NCBI GenBank assembly: GCA_963753285.1
Contig: CAVWBT010000008.1
Coordinates: 62,001 to 126,000, forward strand
Length of the DNA: 64,000 nucleotides
Direction: 5' to 3'
From: JAHEDH01 sp963753285
GTDB taxonomy: Bacteria > Actinomycetota > Acidimicrobiia > Spongiisociales > ZC4RG35
The position numbers were made by a program, and so were the translations under genes. Below the pieces are notes generated by a model. It made no database searches, had not been told where the DNA came from, and worked only from the letters and a program-made list of their open reading frames with translations. Shown here piece after piece: positions 39,255 to 50,007 of the stretch (position 1 is its first letter; every line of letters starts with the position of its first letter).

Positions 39255-41842
39255 GAGCCTGGGAAGTTCGGGTACGGGATGCGCTGATGGTAGTGGCCGA
39301 CGAGCGCCTCGATGAAGGCTCCCTTCACCTGCGTGAGCTCGCCCAGTGTGAGATCACACTCGCCGAGCTGGCCGTCGGACACCTTCTCGTCGACGATTCT
39401 CGTGACGACCTTCTCGATCCCCTCGGGTGTGGGCTCTTCGTCGCCGAACACGGCTCGGCATGCCCCCTCCACGGAGTCGGCCATCATGACGATGGCCATC
39501 TCGCGACTCGTGGGCTTGTGCCCGGCATGTCGGTAGTCGTCCACGTCCACGTTCTCGTCGCCGTACTGCTGACGAGCCTTCTCGTAGAAGAAACGCATGA
39601 TGGCGTCGCCATGGTGCGCCAGGATGCCCTCGGTGACCTCGGATGGGATCTTGTACTTCTCGGCGAGCGCAAGACCGTCGATGACGTGGCTGCGGATGAT
39701 CTGCGCGGACTGCTCAGGAGGCAGCTCGTCGTGAGGATTGAGCGTGCCGAACTGGTTCTCGATGAAGTACATCGGGTTCTCGGTCTTGCCGAGGTCGTGA
39801 TAGTAGGCAGCGGCTCGCGCCAGCAGGTTGTTGGCTTTGATCGCCCGGGCGGCGGCGTCGGCGAGCGTGCCGACCATGAGAGAGTGGTTGAAGGTGCCGA
39901 ACGCCTTCTCCTGGAGGATCTGGAGTGCCTCGTGGTTCCGATCGGTGAGTTCGAGCAACCGGAGCGTCGTGGTGATGTCGAACGCCGACTCGAAGAACGG
40001 CATGATCGACAGGGCGACGAGCGACGCCACGAGACCGGTGCCGAACGCCCAGGCCATCGGAACCCCGACGTTGGCCAGCGCATCACCGATGGAGTCGAGG
40101 GTCGACTGGCCTGGGAAGAACATCCAGGCCACGGCACCGCCGATCACCCCCGAGGCGAACGCCGATGTGACCACCGAGTTGCGGAAGCTTCGCCGGCTCG
40201 AAACCCGCGAGACGAATCCGATCGGCGCCAGCGTGGCCAGCAAGGCGTACACCGTTACACCGGGGTCCCTGGTCCCGATGGCGGCGAGCACGCCGAGGGT
40301 GAGCGCCATGATGGTCCCCATCCGGTTGTCGAACAGCACCGCCGCCAGATACCCGAAGGCGACCGCCGGCAGGATGAACCACGAGGTCTGATCTTGGAAC
40401 TCCACCGCCAATCGCACGGACGCGGCGCCGAGCACGATCAGCAGACCGAGCAGCGCCACCATCCTCGGAGCGTGCCAGAACTGGCTGCGGAACTTCGACA
40501 GGTAGTAGGCGAGGATCGAGATCAGCACCACCAGCATGAACGCTGCGGAGGGGGCGCGGACCGGGAGCGCGTTTCCGGGCCCCACCCGTGCGATGGCGTC
40601 GATCGCCAATTGGGTCAGCCGCTGCCCCTCGGCCACGATGGTCTGACCCGCATCGAAACGCTCTTCGAACTGAGACGGATCCACGGCGTCTCGTGCAGCC
40701 AGACGGTCCTCGCTCGTGAGTTGCTCGTCGGTCTCGGTGTTGACGACCAGGAACGAGGCCACCAGGTCTGCGACCGCCTGCCGGGCTTCCTCATCGATCA
40801 CGCCGTCGACGAAGACCAATGGAGGGCTGAGGTAGATCTCGGTCTGGGTGGCGGCCAGCTCCTCCTGATTGTTGATCCGCTGGCCGAACTGGATGCCGAT
40901 CGACCCGAGCGTCTCCTCGAGCAGCTGCGGCAGCACCGCCTGGGTGCCGATCAGCCGCCGCTTGACATCGTTGGTTGCGATCCGGACGAGCGTGCCGGCT
41001 GTGTCCGGCTGCAGCGTCGGATATGCGGCGATCAACGACTCGGTCTGCTGCTCCATCGTGCGAAATCGCGGACCGATCCCGACCGACTGGGCTTCACACT
41101 GTTCGCCGGCGGCGCAGTCGATGACCTGGACGGGCGCCTCGGTAGTGATGTCGACGTTGTCCGGGATGCCCGAGTCGACAGGATCCAGCCCCACCACCCA
41201 CGCCCCCGGCGTGACTTGGAAACTGAAGGCACCGGTGGCGTCGGTCTTGGCGCGCACCACGGACCCATCGACTTCGGAGACCGCCACCCAGCCGAGGCCC
41301 TCCAACGGTCGATCGGCGAGCGGGCTGCCATCGGGCTCTGCGAAGACCCCGTCGGCGTCGGTGTCGAGGTAGACGAAACCGAGGATTCTCGCGAGCTCCT
41401 CTGGAACCGCCTCGGTCGTCGGGGACGTGGTCGATGCCTCGCCTGCCTCGGTGCTCGAGGTGGTTGTGGGAGCCGTGGTCGACGTGCTGGTGGTGCCGAC
41501 GTCGGGCGTGACGTTCGGGCTTGGGATCGGCAGCGTCTGCTCTTCGATGGCGCCGTCGGCGACCTGTGTGAACAGGTCGTTGACGCGGCTGAAGATCTCT
41601 TCTTCGGTCTCGGTGTCTCGCCGCAGCACCGGAGGCACCGCCTCGGCCGCATCGTTCTGCGCGTTCTCGTAGGCGACCTGATCGAGGACGGTTCCATCGC
41701 GGGTTGCCACGTAGGTTTGGTCCGCCACCGTGTTGACCACCAGTTCCGAGCCCGAATCACCGGTGCCTGCGACCAGTGCCGCCCATGTCAGGCCCACGGT
41801 GGCAGCGAGGATTGCGAACTTGACGATGTTCTCGCGCTTCAC
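39251..41842 (-). CDS. 7TM-HD phosphohydrolase (PgpH type) with an inserted Cna-B/SdrD-like domain
   Basis: 863 residues. An N-terminal helix is followed by a large extracytoplasmic region to about residue 400, seven transmembrane helices, and a cytoplasmic HD domain with YYHDLGKTENP near 680 and ILAHHGD. PgpH proteins hydrolyse c-di-AMP. Unusually, the extracytoplasmic region contains a Thr/Ser-rich linker and then, at about 148-258, FVYLDTDADGVFAEPDGS and AKTDATGAFSFQVTPG, a Cna-B/SdrD-like beta domain. Overlaps phoH and ybeY by 4 nt each. Confidence 0.9.
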   Translation of the reverse strand: MKRENIVKFAILAATVGLTWAALVAGTGDSGSELVVNTVADQTYVATRDGTVLDQVAYENAQNDAAEAVPPVLRRDTETEEEIFSRVNDLFTQVADGAIEEQTLPIPSPNVTPDVGTTSTSTTAPTTTSSTEAGEASTTSPTTEAVPEELARILGFVYLDTDADGVFAEPDGSPLADRPLEGLGWVAVSEVDGSVVRAKTDATGAFSFQVTPGAWVVGLDPVDSGIPDNVDITTEAPVQVIDCAAGEQCEAQSVGIGPRFRTMEQQTESLIAAYPTLQPDTAGTLVRIATNDVKRRLIGTQAVLPQLLEETLGSIGIQFGQRINNQEELAATQTEIYLSPPLVFVDGVIDEEARQAVADLVASFLVVNTETDEQLTSEDRLAARDAVDPSQFEERFDAGQTIVAEGQRLTQLAIDAIARVGPGNALPVRAPSAAFMLVVLISILAYYLSKFRSQFWHAPRMVALLGLLIVLGAASVRLAVEFQDQTSWFILPAVAFGYLAAVLFDNRMGTIMALTLGVLAAIGTRDPGVTVYALLATLAPIGFVSRVSSRRSFRNSVVTSAFASGVIGGAVAWMFFPGQSTLDSIGDALANVGVPMAWAFGTGLVASLVALSIMPFFESAFDITTTLRLLELTDRNHEALQILQEKAFGTFNHSLMVGTLADAAARAIKANNLLARAAAYYHDLGKTENPMYFIENQFGTLNPHDELPPEQSAQIIRSHVIDGLALAEKYKIPSEVTEGILAHHGDAIMRFFYEKARQQYGDENVDVDDYRHAGHKPTSREMAIVMMADSVEGACRAVFGDEEPTPEGIEKVVTRIVDEKVSDGQLGECDLTLGELTQVKGAFIEALVGHYHQRIPYPNFPGS

Positions 41843-42828
41843 GTTCGTTTCTCCCCCTGGCGGGCCTCGCCGTCGTCATGGCGTTGATATGCCTCGACGA
41901 TGGCTGCCACGATACGGTGCCGGACCACGTCTCGGGCGGAAAGCTCGACGAATGCCACTCCAGGGATGCCGTCGAGGATCTCACGGACCACCCGGAGACC
42001 GGACTTGTGCTGAGTCGGAAGGTCGGTCTGGGTGATGTCACCGGTGATGATCATCTTGGAGTTGAAACCCAGTCGGGTGAGGAACATCTTCATCTGCTCG
42101 GGCGAGGTGTTCTGAGCCTCATCGAGGATGACGCAGGCATCGTTGAGCGTCCGGCCCCGCATGTACGCCAGCGGGGCGATCTCGATGGTCCCCCGGTCGA
42201 TCAGGCTCGCCGTCTCGTCGGGCCCGAGCATGTCCCAGAGGGCGTCGTAGAGCGGACGGAGATACGGGTCGATCTTCTGGGCCAGGTCTCCCGGCAGGAA
42301 GCCCAGCCGCTCACCAGCCTCGACTGCCGGCCGGGTGAGCAGGATCCGCTTGACCGTTCCCGACGTGAGCGCTTCGACGGCCGCAGCCATGGCGAGGTAG
42401 GTCTTGCCGGTGCCGGCCGGCCCGATCCCGAATGTCAGCGTGTTGTCCCGGATCGCCTTCATGTAGGTCTGCTGGTTCGGGGTCTTCGCCCGCACGACCT
42501 TTCCACGCCCCACGGTGATGCCCTCGGTGAGCACACCGGACGGGGACGGAACGCGGTCCCGCACCATCTGGACGACCGATGCCACCCGACCCTCGGCGAG
42601 GCTCTGACCCTCCTGGACCAGGATCAGCAACTCGTTCAGGACGGTCTCCACGGACTCGGTGTCCGACTCCGGGCCGGCGAGGGCGATCTCGTTGCCCCGC
42701 GCAATCACACGCACGTCGGGGAACGAGGCCTCGAGCGAGCGCAGATGGACGTCTCCGGGGCCGACGAGGTCGGCCATGAGGTGATTGGACGGGACGCGGA
42801 GGATGCGAGAAGTGGTGTCGGCAGTCAC
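41839..42828 (-). CDS. PhoH-family ATPase
   Basis: 329 residues from GTG 42828. An N-terminal KH-like part precedes the ATPase: Walker A GIGPAGTGKTYLAM, RPAVEAGERLGFLPGDL, Walker B ACVILDEAQNTSPEQMK and the MIITGDITQTDLP sensor. In many bacteria this gene precedes ybeY and functions with it in RNA processing (YbeZ). It heads the five-gene operon that ends with era. Confidence 0.95.
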   Translation of the reverse strand: MTADTTSRILRVPSNHLMADLVGPGDVHLRSLEASFPDVRVIARGNEIALAGPESDTESVETVLNELLILVQEGQSLAEGRVASVVQMVRDRVPSPSGVLTEGITVGRGKVVRAKTPNQQTYMKAIRDNTLTFGIGPAGTGKTYLAMAAAVEALTSGTVKRILLTRPAVEAGERLGFLPGDLAQKIDPYLRPLYDALWDMLGPDETASLIDRGTIEIAPLAYMRGRTLNDACVILDEAQNTSPEQMKMFLTRLGFNSKMIITGDITQTDLPTQHKSGLRVVREILDGIPGVAFVELSARDVVRHRIVAAIVEAYQRHDDGEARQGEKRT

Positions 42829-42890
42829 AAAGAGAAAGGCCCGGTCGGGCCGACCGCACTATACCGCATCTCGGCCGGAATCGGCCAGTT

Positions 42891-43325
42891 TCAGCTCTCC
42901 TCGAACACTGCTTCGGGGTGCTCGACCTGCTCTGAGATGAAGGAATTGAGGATGTGGAGGTCCGACTGACGGACCGCCATGCCGATGCCGCTGGGGTCCT
43001 TTCGCATCGTCTGGATCGCATTGAGAAAGCGTTCCATTGCGTTGGCCTGGTCGAGGGAGAGGTTCTCGGCCTGGCTGAGGTCGATGACGAGCGGCTTCTC
43101 GGAACTGTCGTAGGGAGCCGGCAGCAACGATCCGGCAGGGACCTCGTAGAGATCGGCGAGTTTGCACAACCGATGCACCGACACCGAGCGCTCACCGCGC
43201 TCATACGCGCCCATCACGGACGCCTTGAAATCCCCCTGTGTGAGGTCCTCGACCTCGAGAAGTGACCAGCCTCGTGACTTCCGAGCTTCTCGGAGTCGCT
43301 GTCCCAGTTCAACGTTGAATCGCAT
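42891..43325 (-). CDS. BldD-like HTH transcriptional regulator
   Basis: 144 residues from ATG 43325 (AGAGGG upstream). The N-terminal Xre-type HTH (LGQRLREARKSRGWSLLEVE, then AYERGERSVSVHRLCKLADL and VPAGSLLP) closely follows the BldD DNA-binding domain of actinomycetes. The C-terminal half is longer than a bare HTH but I do not see the c-di-GMP-binding RxD...RxxD signature clearly. It lies upstream of phoH on the same strand, separated by 62 bp. Confidence 0.85.
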   Translation of the reverse strand: MRFNVELGQRLREARKSRGWSLLEVEDLTQGDFKASVMGAYERGERSVSVHRLCKLADLYEVPAGSLLPAPYDSSEKPLVIDLSQAENLSLDQANAMERFLNAIQTMRKDPSGIGMAVRQSDLHILNSFISEQVEHPEAVFEES

Positions 43326-43406
43326 GCGGTTGCCCTCTTTGCCCTCTATGCCCTGCGTAGCCCACCGACAAGGTACCACGGAGAGTGGTCGAATACCATC
43401 ATTGAT

Positions 43407-44060
43407 TCAGCGGCCCGGCAAGCGCGCTCCGAACAACGCGGCAGCCGCGATCGCAGCGGTCTCCGTCCGGAGGACGGACTCGCCGAATGAGACGACCGGA
43501 GTCGTCGGAGGAAGCTCCGACGGAGCCCATCCGCCTTCGGGGCCGATCGCCACCGTGATCGACCCTTCCGGCCGGAATGCAGTTCCCCGCTGATCTGCGG
43601 CAACGAAGTCACCGAGGTCGCCGAGCTCGCTCCAATCGGAGTCGACGACCGTCACTCGGGTGCGCCGGCTCTGCTCGAGCGCACTCTTCATCCAAGCCTG
43701 CGCCTTGTCCGACCGCGGCAGTCTCCCCTGGCCGAACTGCGTGCGGAGCCACCTGATCCGCGCAACGCCGAGCTCGGTGGACTTCTCGACCAGCCACCGT
43801 AGCCTGTCCTTGGAGTCGGGCGGCGCGACGGCCAGGGTGAGTACCGCCGACGGCTCCGGTGTGGACGTCTCGACCCCTCGCTCGATGTCGACACCGGTCC
43901 ATGTTCCCTCCCCGATCACGCCGAGCCCGTTCGTATACGAGACCGGACTTCCGGGTTCTCGACGGAGAACGGCCGTCAGGTGCCTTCGCTGCTCGGGTGT
44001 GACTTCGATGTGGCCGTCGAGCCATGCCTCGGCGACGAGGACGTGTGGGACGTGCGCCAC
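43407..44060 (-). CDS. rsmE: 16S rRNA m3U1498 methyltransferase
   Basis: 217 residues from GTG 44060, one base after the dnaJ stop. RWLVEKSTELGVARIRWLRT, SALEQSRRTRV, AIGPEGGWAPSEL and FGESVLRTETAAIAAAAL are the RsmE signatures: a SPOUT fold with the knot at the C-terminus. It methylates U1498 of 16S rRNA. It is slightly shorter than the usual 240-250 residues, and the PUA-like N-terminal part is compact. Co-transcribed with dnaJ and hrcA. Confidence 0.93.
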   Translation of the reverse strand: MAHVPHVLVAEAWLDGHIEVTPEQRRHLTAVLRREPGSPVSYTNGLGVIGEGTWTGVDIERGVETSTPEPSAVLTLAVAPPDSKDRLRWLVEKSTELGVARIRWLRTQFGQGRLPRSDKAQAWMKSALEQSRRTRVTVVDSDWSELGDLGDFVAADQRGTAFRPEGSITVAIGPEGGWAPSELPPTTPVVSFGESVLRTETAAIAAAALFGARLPGR

Positions 44061-44061
44061 G

Positions 44062-45144
44062 TCAGAGCCAGCGGCGCTTTCCGCCGGTCTTCTCACCACG
44101 GAGTTCGGCGAACTTCTTGAGCAGGTCGCGTTCCTCGCGACTGAGGTCCGACGGAACCTCGACATCGACACCGACGACCATGTCCCCCCGCCCACGACGT
44201 CCCAGGCGCGACATCCCCTCGCCACGGATGGCAGTTGCCCATCCTGGCTGAGTTCCCGCAGGCACGTCGAGGCTGTGGTGCTTGCCGTCGAGCAGCGGAA
44301 TGTCGAGAGTCGTACCCAGTGCGGCCTCGGCGATACCGATGCGGGTTCGGTGAATCAGCTCGGCGCCATCTCTGACATATCGATCGTCGGGTTCCACGCG
44401 GATCTCCACGAACAGATCACCGGGTTGGCCTCCCCTGCCCGCCGCCTCACCCTCGCGGTTGAGTCGCAGACGTGTGCCGTTGTCGACCCCAGGGGGGATC
44501 TCAACTGAGACCTCGCGGTCACTCGGAACGATCCCGGCTCCGACGCACCGCTCGCACGGGTCGGACACGACCTCGCCCGTCCCGCTGCAGGTGTCGCACG
44601 TCGCGACGGTCATCATCGTCCCGAGGATGCCCCGACGTTGAACCCTTACCGCCCCGGATCCGTGACACGTCGGGCAGGTCATTCGGTCCGTGCCTGGCTT
44701 GGCGCCAGAGCCCGAGCAGATGTCGCACGTGACGTTCGTCCGGAACGAGACCTTGGCCTCGACACCGAAGCAGGCCTCTTCCAGCGACACGTTCACCCTG
44801 GCGAGCACGTCGCGACCCCGCGAAGGACCTGGTTGCCGGGCCTGCCCGAACACCGACCCCTCGCCGAACACCGAGCGCAGGATGTCTTCGAAACCGCCGA
44901 ACCCGCCAGCACCGAACAGGTCCCCGATGTCGAAGGTCTCACCCCGGTCGTAACGACGTCGTCGTTCCGGATCCTTGAGGACCTCGTACGCCTCGGCTAC
45001 TTCCTTGAAACGAGTCTCGGCGGTTGGATCGTCCGGGTTGGCGTCGGGATGGGTTTCGCGAGCCACCCGCCGGAACGCCTTCTTGATGTCGTCCGCCGTT
45101 GCGTCTCGGGAAACGCCGAGCAGTTCGTAGTAGTCAATTGCCAT
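44062..45144 (-). CDS. dnaJ: Chaperone DnaJ
   Basis: 360 residues. The J domain has HPD at 32-34. A Gly/Phe stretch (GDLFGAGGFGGFED) follows, then four zinc motifs (CDICSGSG, CPTCHGSG, CDTCSGTG, CERCVGAG) and a C-terminal substrate domain (GDLFVEIRVEPDDRYVRDGA). It stimulates DnaK; no dnaK or grpE is in the window. It sits 6 bp downstream of hrcA, an arrangement typical of a second, HrcA-linked dnaJ in Actinomycetota. Confidence 0.96.
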   Translation of the reverse strand: MAIDYYELLGVSRDATADDIKKAFRRVARETHPDANPDDPTAETRFKEVAEAYEVLKDPERRRRYDRGETFDIGDLFGAGGFGGFEDILRSVFGEGSVFGQARQPGPSRGRDVLARVNVSLEEACFGVEAKVSFRTNVTCDICSGSGAKPGTDRMTCPTCHGSGAVRVQRRGILGTMMTVATCDTCSGTGEVVSDPCERCVGAGIVPSDREVSVEIPPGVDNGTRLRLNREGEAAGRGGQPGDLFVEIRVEPDDRYVRDGAELIHRTRIGIAEAALGTTLDIPLLDGKHHSLDVPAGTQPGWATAIRGEGMSRLGRRGRGDMVVGVDVEVPSDLSREERDLLKKFAELRGEKTGGKRRWL

Positions 45145-45150
45145 CGACGC

Positions 45151-46152
45151 TCACTCGCCGATGCGCTCGCCGAGCTCACGCCCAACGCCTTCGACCGCCC
45201 TGATGACCCGCTTGTAGTCCATCCTCACAGGGCCGATGACGCCGACCCGACCGTCACCCACCTGGCTCTCGTACGACGTCGACACCACCGCGACGTCGAC
45301 TTCATCTCCGATGGGGAGTTCGTCGCCGATCTGCACGTGGGTCCCGCGTTCCCCGGCCAGGATGTCCAGGAGCTTGGCCTCGGCCTCGAGAACCTCCAGC
45401 ACGCGATGCACCGTCGAGATGTTGTCCCAGACCGTCGCCATCTGGTTTGCGCCCCCGACATAGATGTCGGCCGCCCGGTCACCCGTCCGAGCGATCGCAG
45501 CAGCGACCGTCTCGGCGGCTTCGGTCACACTGGGAGCGAGATCCGTCTCGCCGACCAGCGATACCGGGTCGGTGAGCAACTCCTTGCCGACCACGACCCG
45601 AGACAGGGCTTGCTCGGTCATCTCGATCTCCTGGGCGCTGAGCTCCTTGGGAAGGCGAGTCAGCTCCTGGACGATGCGACCCGAGTCGGTGACGACGACG
45701 GTGAGTGCGGTGGTCGCAGCCACCTGGACGAGGTGGAGGGACTTGACGGTCTCGCCGGAGGGACCTGGACTGACGGCGACCGCCGGGTACCTCGTCATGT
45801 CCGAGAGGAGATCCGTCGTGGCCTGGAGGAGACGGCCGAGCTCGTGGTGAATCGACGAGTAGAAGGTCTCGATCCGTGCTTGAGTCGGCGTGCGGAGCTT
45901 GCCGGGTCGCAGATGGTCGACGTAGTAGCGGTACGCCCGGGAGGTCGGCACCCGTCCCGCCGACGTGTGCGGCTGGAGTGCATATCCCTCACGCTCGAGC
46001 GCGGCGAGCGCCGAACGCACGGTCGCCGGTGACACGTGCAGATTGGTCGCCTCGAGCACGGACTTCGAACTGACCGGTTCACCGGTCTTGATGTGCAGTT
46101 CGACCAGCGCCCGCAGAATCTCGTCACGACGTTCTTCTCGCGGATCCTCCAT
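45151..46152 (-). CDS. hrcA: Heat-inducible transcription repressor HrcA
   Basis: 333 residues from ATG 46152. An N-terminal winged helix (PVSSKSVLEATNLHVSPATV, RSALAALEREGYALQPHTSA, GRVPTSRAYR) and the C-terminal GAF-like effector domain (VRMDYKRVIRAVEGVGREL) are complete. HrcA binds CIRCE operators and responds to GroEL levels. I looked for a CIRCE inverted repeat upstream and found none, so its operator must be elsewhere in the genome. Confidence 0.95.
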   Translation of the reverse strand: MEDPREERRDEILRALVELHIKTGEPVSSKSVLEATNLHVSPATVRSALAALEREGYALQPHTSAGRVPTSRAYRYYVDHLRPGKLRTPTQARIETFYSSIHHELGRLLQATTDLLSDMTRYPAVAVSPGPSGETVKSLHLVQVAATTALTVVVTDSGRIVQELTRLPKELSAQEIEMTEQALSRVVVGKELLTDPVSLVGETDLAPSVTEAAETVAAAIARTGDRAADIYVGGANQMATVWDNISTVHRVLEVLEAEAKLLDILAGERGTHVQIGDELPIGDEVDVAVVSTSYESQVGDGRVGVIGPVRMDYKRVIRAVEGVGRELGERIGE

Positions 46153-46242
46153 GGTGAATACACGGTAGTTCGCCTCGGGAGTCACGCCACGTCGTCACGA
46201 AGCGCAACACGCACCACGCACCACGCCCCGATTCCTGAAGGA

Positions 46243-46456
46243 GTTCTCTTTGGGAGGAGAAAGGACACAACCGGCCGGGAGCCGCCGCGAGAACAGCAGT
46301 TGCGCCGACCGAAGAGAACAACGGTCGAGCACTCACCCTCCGGCGGCAGCACTCGTCGCAAACCGCAACCCGACCATTCCACGTTCTTGGGACAGTGAGA
46401 ACACCACGGTTCTGAACTCACCACGATCAACTAGTGGTGGTCGCTGTCCCAAGAAC
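46243..46456. other. Nested inverted repeats in the hrcA-hemW gap
   Basis: The 337-bp gap has no gene. It contains an 8-bp pair (GTTCTCTT 46243-46250 with 46312-46319) and a perfect 13-bp pair (GTTCTTGGGACAG 46383-46395 with 46444-46456), inside which CACCAC and GTGGTG pair (46419-46439). The right structure lies just after the hemW stop and may serve as its terminator. Confidence 0.55.
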
Positions 46457-46489
46457 AGACGCACACCAACGAATACCCAACCCGCGTCG

Positions 46490-47650
46490 TTAGCCCGTCG
46501 GCTCGTCCAGATCCAGGACGGCGCGGATGATCTCGTCGGTGAGAAGCGGGTTGGCGGCCACCAGGCGGTCGTCGGCGACCGCCAGCACACCGGCATCGAG
46601 CAGGCGCCGACCCTGAGGTGATGCCAGGAGCGCCGCTCCTCCGTCGCCCGACCGCACACCGGCTGTCCGCCGCAGCCCGAGCATGAGCCGCTCCAACTCG
46701 GCGTTCCAGCCCTCGATGATGTCGCTCGATTGGATCGGGCCGATCCCCGAACGCACCCGCTCGATGTAGGTGTCGAGGCGCCGCACCCGCCGGGATCTGA
46801 CGCCATCCCGGTAGCTGTGGGCGCCCATCCCGAACGCCAGATACTCGCCCTGACCCCACACCGACAGGTTGTAGCGGCAGGCGTGCCCGGGCCGGGCGTG
46901 ATTCGACACCTCGTAGCGGACGTAGCCGGCTCCACCCAGCAGATCTGCCGCCTCCTCCCACCGGTCGGCCTGGATGTCGGAGTCCGGAGCAGGGGCGCCG
47001 CTCCGGACCTGCTTCCACAGCTCAGTCCCCGGTTCGACGGTCAGCGAATAGGTCGACACGTGATCGGGGCGGACTTCGATCGCCGTGGTCAACGTGTCGA
47101 TCCACGAGACCTCCGTCTCGACCGGATGGCCGTAGATCAGGTCGATGCTCACCGACTCGAACCCGGACCCTCTGGCGATGCCGACCGACTCGGCGGCCTG
47201 CGCCGGCGTGTGGAGACGGCCGAGTGACACCAGCACGACCGGGTCGAATGATTGGACACCGAACGAGACCCTGTTGAACCCCATGTCCGCCAGCGCGTCT
47301 GAGTGGTCCTGGGTCCAGTCTTCGGGGTTGGCCTCCAGGGTGATCTCGGCGCCGTCGGCGAGACCGAAACGAACGGCCAGCGCGTCGAGCACGCGGCGCA
47401 TCTGCGCGGCCGGTAGACGACTCGGCGTGCCACCACCGACGAAGACGGCGTCGAGGGTTCGCCACGGCGGCTCCATGGCGATCTCCGCGACGACGGCGTC
47501 GATGTACTCGGACATCCGGTTGGCCTCACCGCCGACCACTGCGAAGTCGCAGTACGGGCAGACCCGTGCACAGAACGGAATGTGGACGTAGGCGGAGCGG
47601 ATGTCGGCCGCCCGGTCGGCAGTGTCGGGATGGGCCGGCAGAGTGCTCAC
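46490..47650 (-). CDS. hemW: HemW-type radical SAM protein
   Basis: 386 residues. The CX3CX2C cluster motif (Cys27, 31, 34 in FCARVCPYCDF) binds the 4Fe-4S/SAM centre. GGGTPSRLP, ANPEDWT, NRVSFGVQSFD and the C-terminal HACRYNLSVWGQGEYLAFG are HemW/HemN-like landmarks. HemW is a heme chaperone that resembles, but does not replace, oxygen-independent coproporphyrinogen oxidase. It starts 7 bp after lepA, the pairing usual in Gram-positive bacteria. Confidence 0.93.
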   Translation of the reverse strand: MSTLPAHPDTADRAADIRSAYVHIPFCARVCPYCDFAVVGGEANRMSEYIDAVVAEIAMEPPWRTLDAVFVGGGTPSRLPAAQMRRVLDALAVRFGLADGAEITLEANPEDWTQDHSDALADMGFNRVSFGVQSFDPVVLVSLGRLHTPAQAAESVGIARGSGFESVSIDLIYGHPVETEVSWIDTLTTAIEVRPDHVSTYSLTVEPGTELWKQVRSGAPAPDSDIQADRWEEAADLLGGAGYVRYEVSNHARPGHACRYNLSVWGQGEYLAFGMGAHSYRDGVRSRRVRRLDTYIERVRSGIGPIQSSDIIEGWNAELERLMLGLRRTAGVRSGDGGAALLASPQGRRLLDAGVLAVADDRLVAANPLLTDEIIRAVLDLDEPTG

Positions 47651-47657
47651 GGCCGCT

Positions 47658-49460
<1,803 letters not shown>

Positions 49461-49623
49461 TGTGCTCCGGGAGGATCGAGGTGGGCCGGGTGGAACCGTT
49501 CGGGATTGTACCCGCTCGGTGGACAGTGCTATCTTTCGCGCCCGCTGCGCGCCCTCCGGCGCCGCCCCGCCCACCGTCCGGTGGACCCGGGCTTCCGACA
49601 ACAGTTTTCAGGTGCTCACGAAC

Positions 49624-49884
49624 ATGGCCAACATCAAGTCCCAAATGAAGCGCAACCGCCAGAACGAGAAGGCGCGTATGCGTAACAAGTCGGTCCGCTC
49701 AGAGATGAAGACCCGCGTCAAGCAGACGCTGGAAGCCGTCGAGGATCCGGCGACCGATGCCGCCGAAGCGTACAAGCTCGCCCAGAAGCGGATCGACGAA
49801 GCAGTCAGCAAGGGTGTGCTCCACAAGCGGACCGCCGCCCGCAAGAAGGCCCGCCTCGCCCGGCGGGTGAACGCGCAGTCGTAG
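49624..49884 (+). CDS. rpsT: 30S ribosomal protein S20
   Basis: 86 residues, a normal length. MANIKSQMKRNRQNEKARMR, the helical KTRVKQTLEAVE and the basic C-terminus HKRTAARKKARLARRVN are characteristic. It binds 16S rRNA in the body of the small subunit. It is divergent from lepA and convergent with holA, the common arrangement of rpsT. Confidence 0.97.
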   Translation: MANIKSQMKRNRQNEKARMRNKSVRSEMKTRVKQTLEAVEDPATDAAEAYKLAQKRIDEAVSKGVLHKRTAARKKARLARRVNAQS

Positions 49885-49910
49885 CTTCACGGCAACCGCG
49901 TCATCACCTG

Positions 49911-50001
49911 AGATGACAGACAACAGATGACAGATACAGGAGGTCCCAGCTGCGGCTGGGACCTTCAATCATGGGACTCTGTCATCTGTGGACTGTCATC
50001 T
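49911..50001. terminator. Triple-nested hairpin between rpsT and holA
   Basis: Three stacked stems share one axis: 9 bp (49911-49919 with 49993-50001), 12 bp (49923-49934 with 49978-49989) and 10 bp (49941-49950 with 49955-49964, loop TGCG). The outer internal loop is symmetric (3 nt each side). It lies between convergent genes and could end transcription from both. Confidence 0.75.
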
Positions 50002-50007
50002 GTCACC

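Noticed and set aside
39245..41887. 880-codon open frame on the plus strand
   Set aside because: It lies exactly opposite the HD-phosphohydrolase gene, has a composition typical of an antisense shadow (His/Arg/Gly-rich) and no recognisable domain.
46153..46489. CIRCE operator upstream of hrcA
   Set aside because: GCACTC occurs twice near 46330-46355 but in direct, not inverted, orientation and without the 9-bp spacer of TTAGCACTC/GAGTGCTAA.
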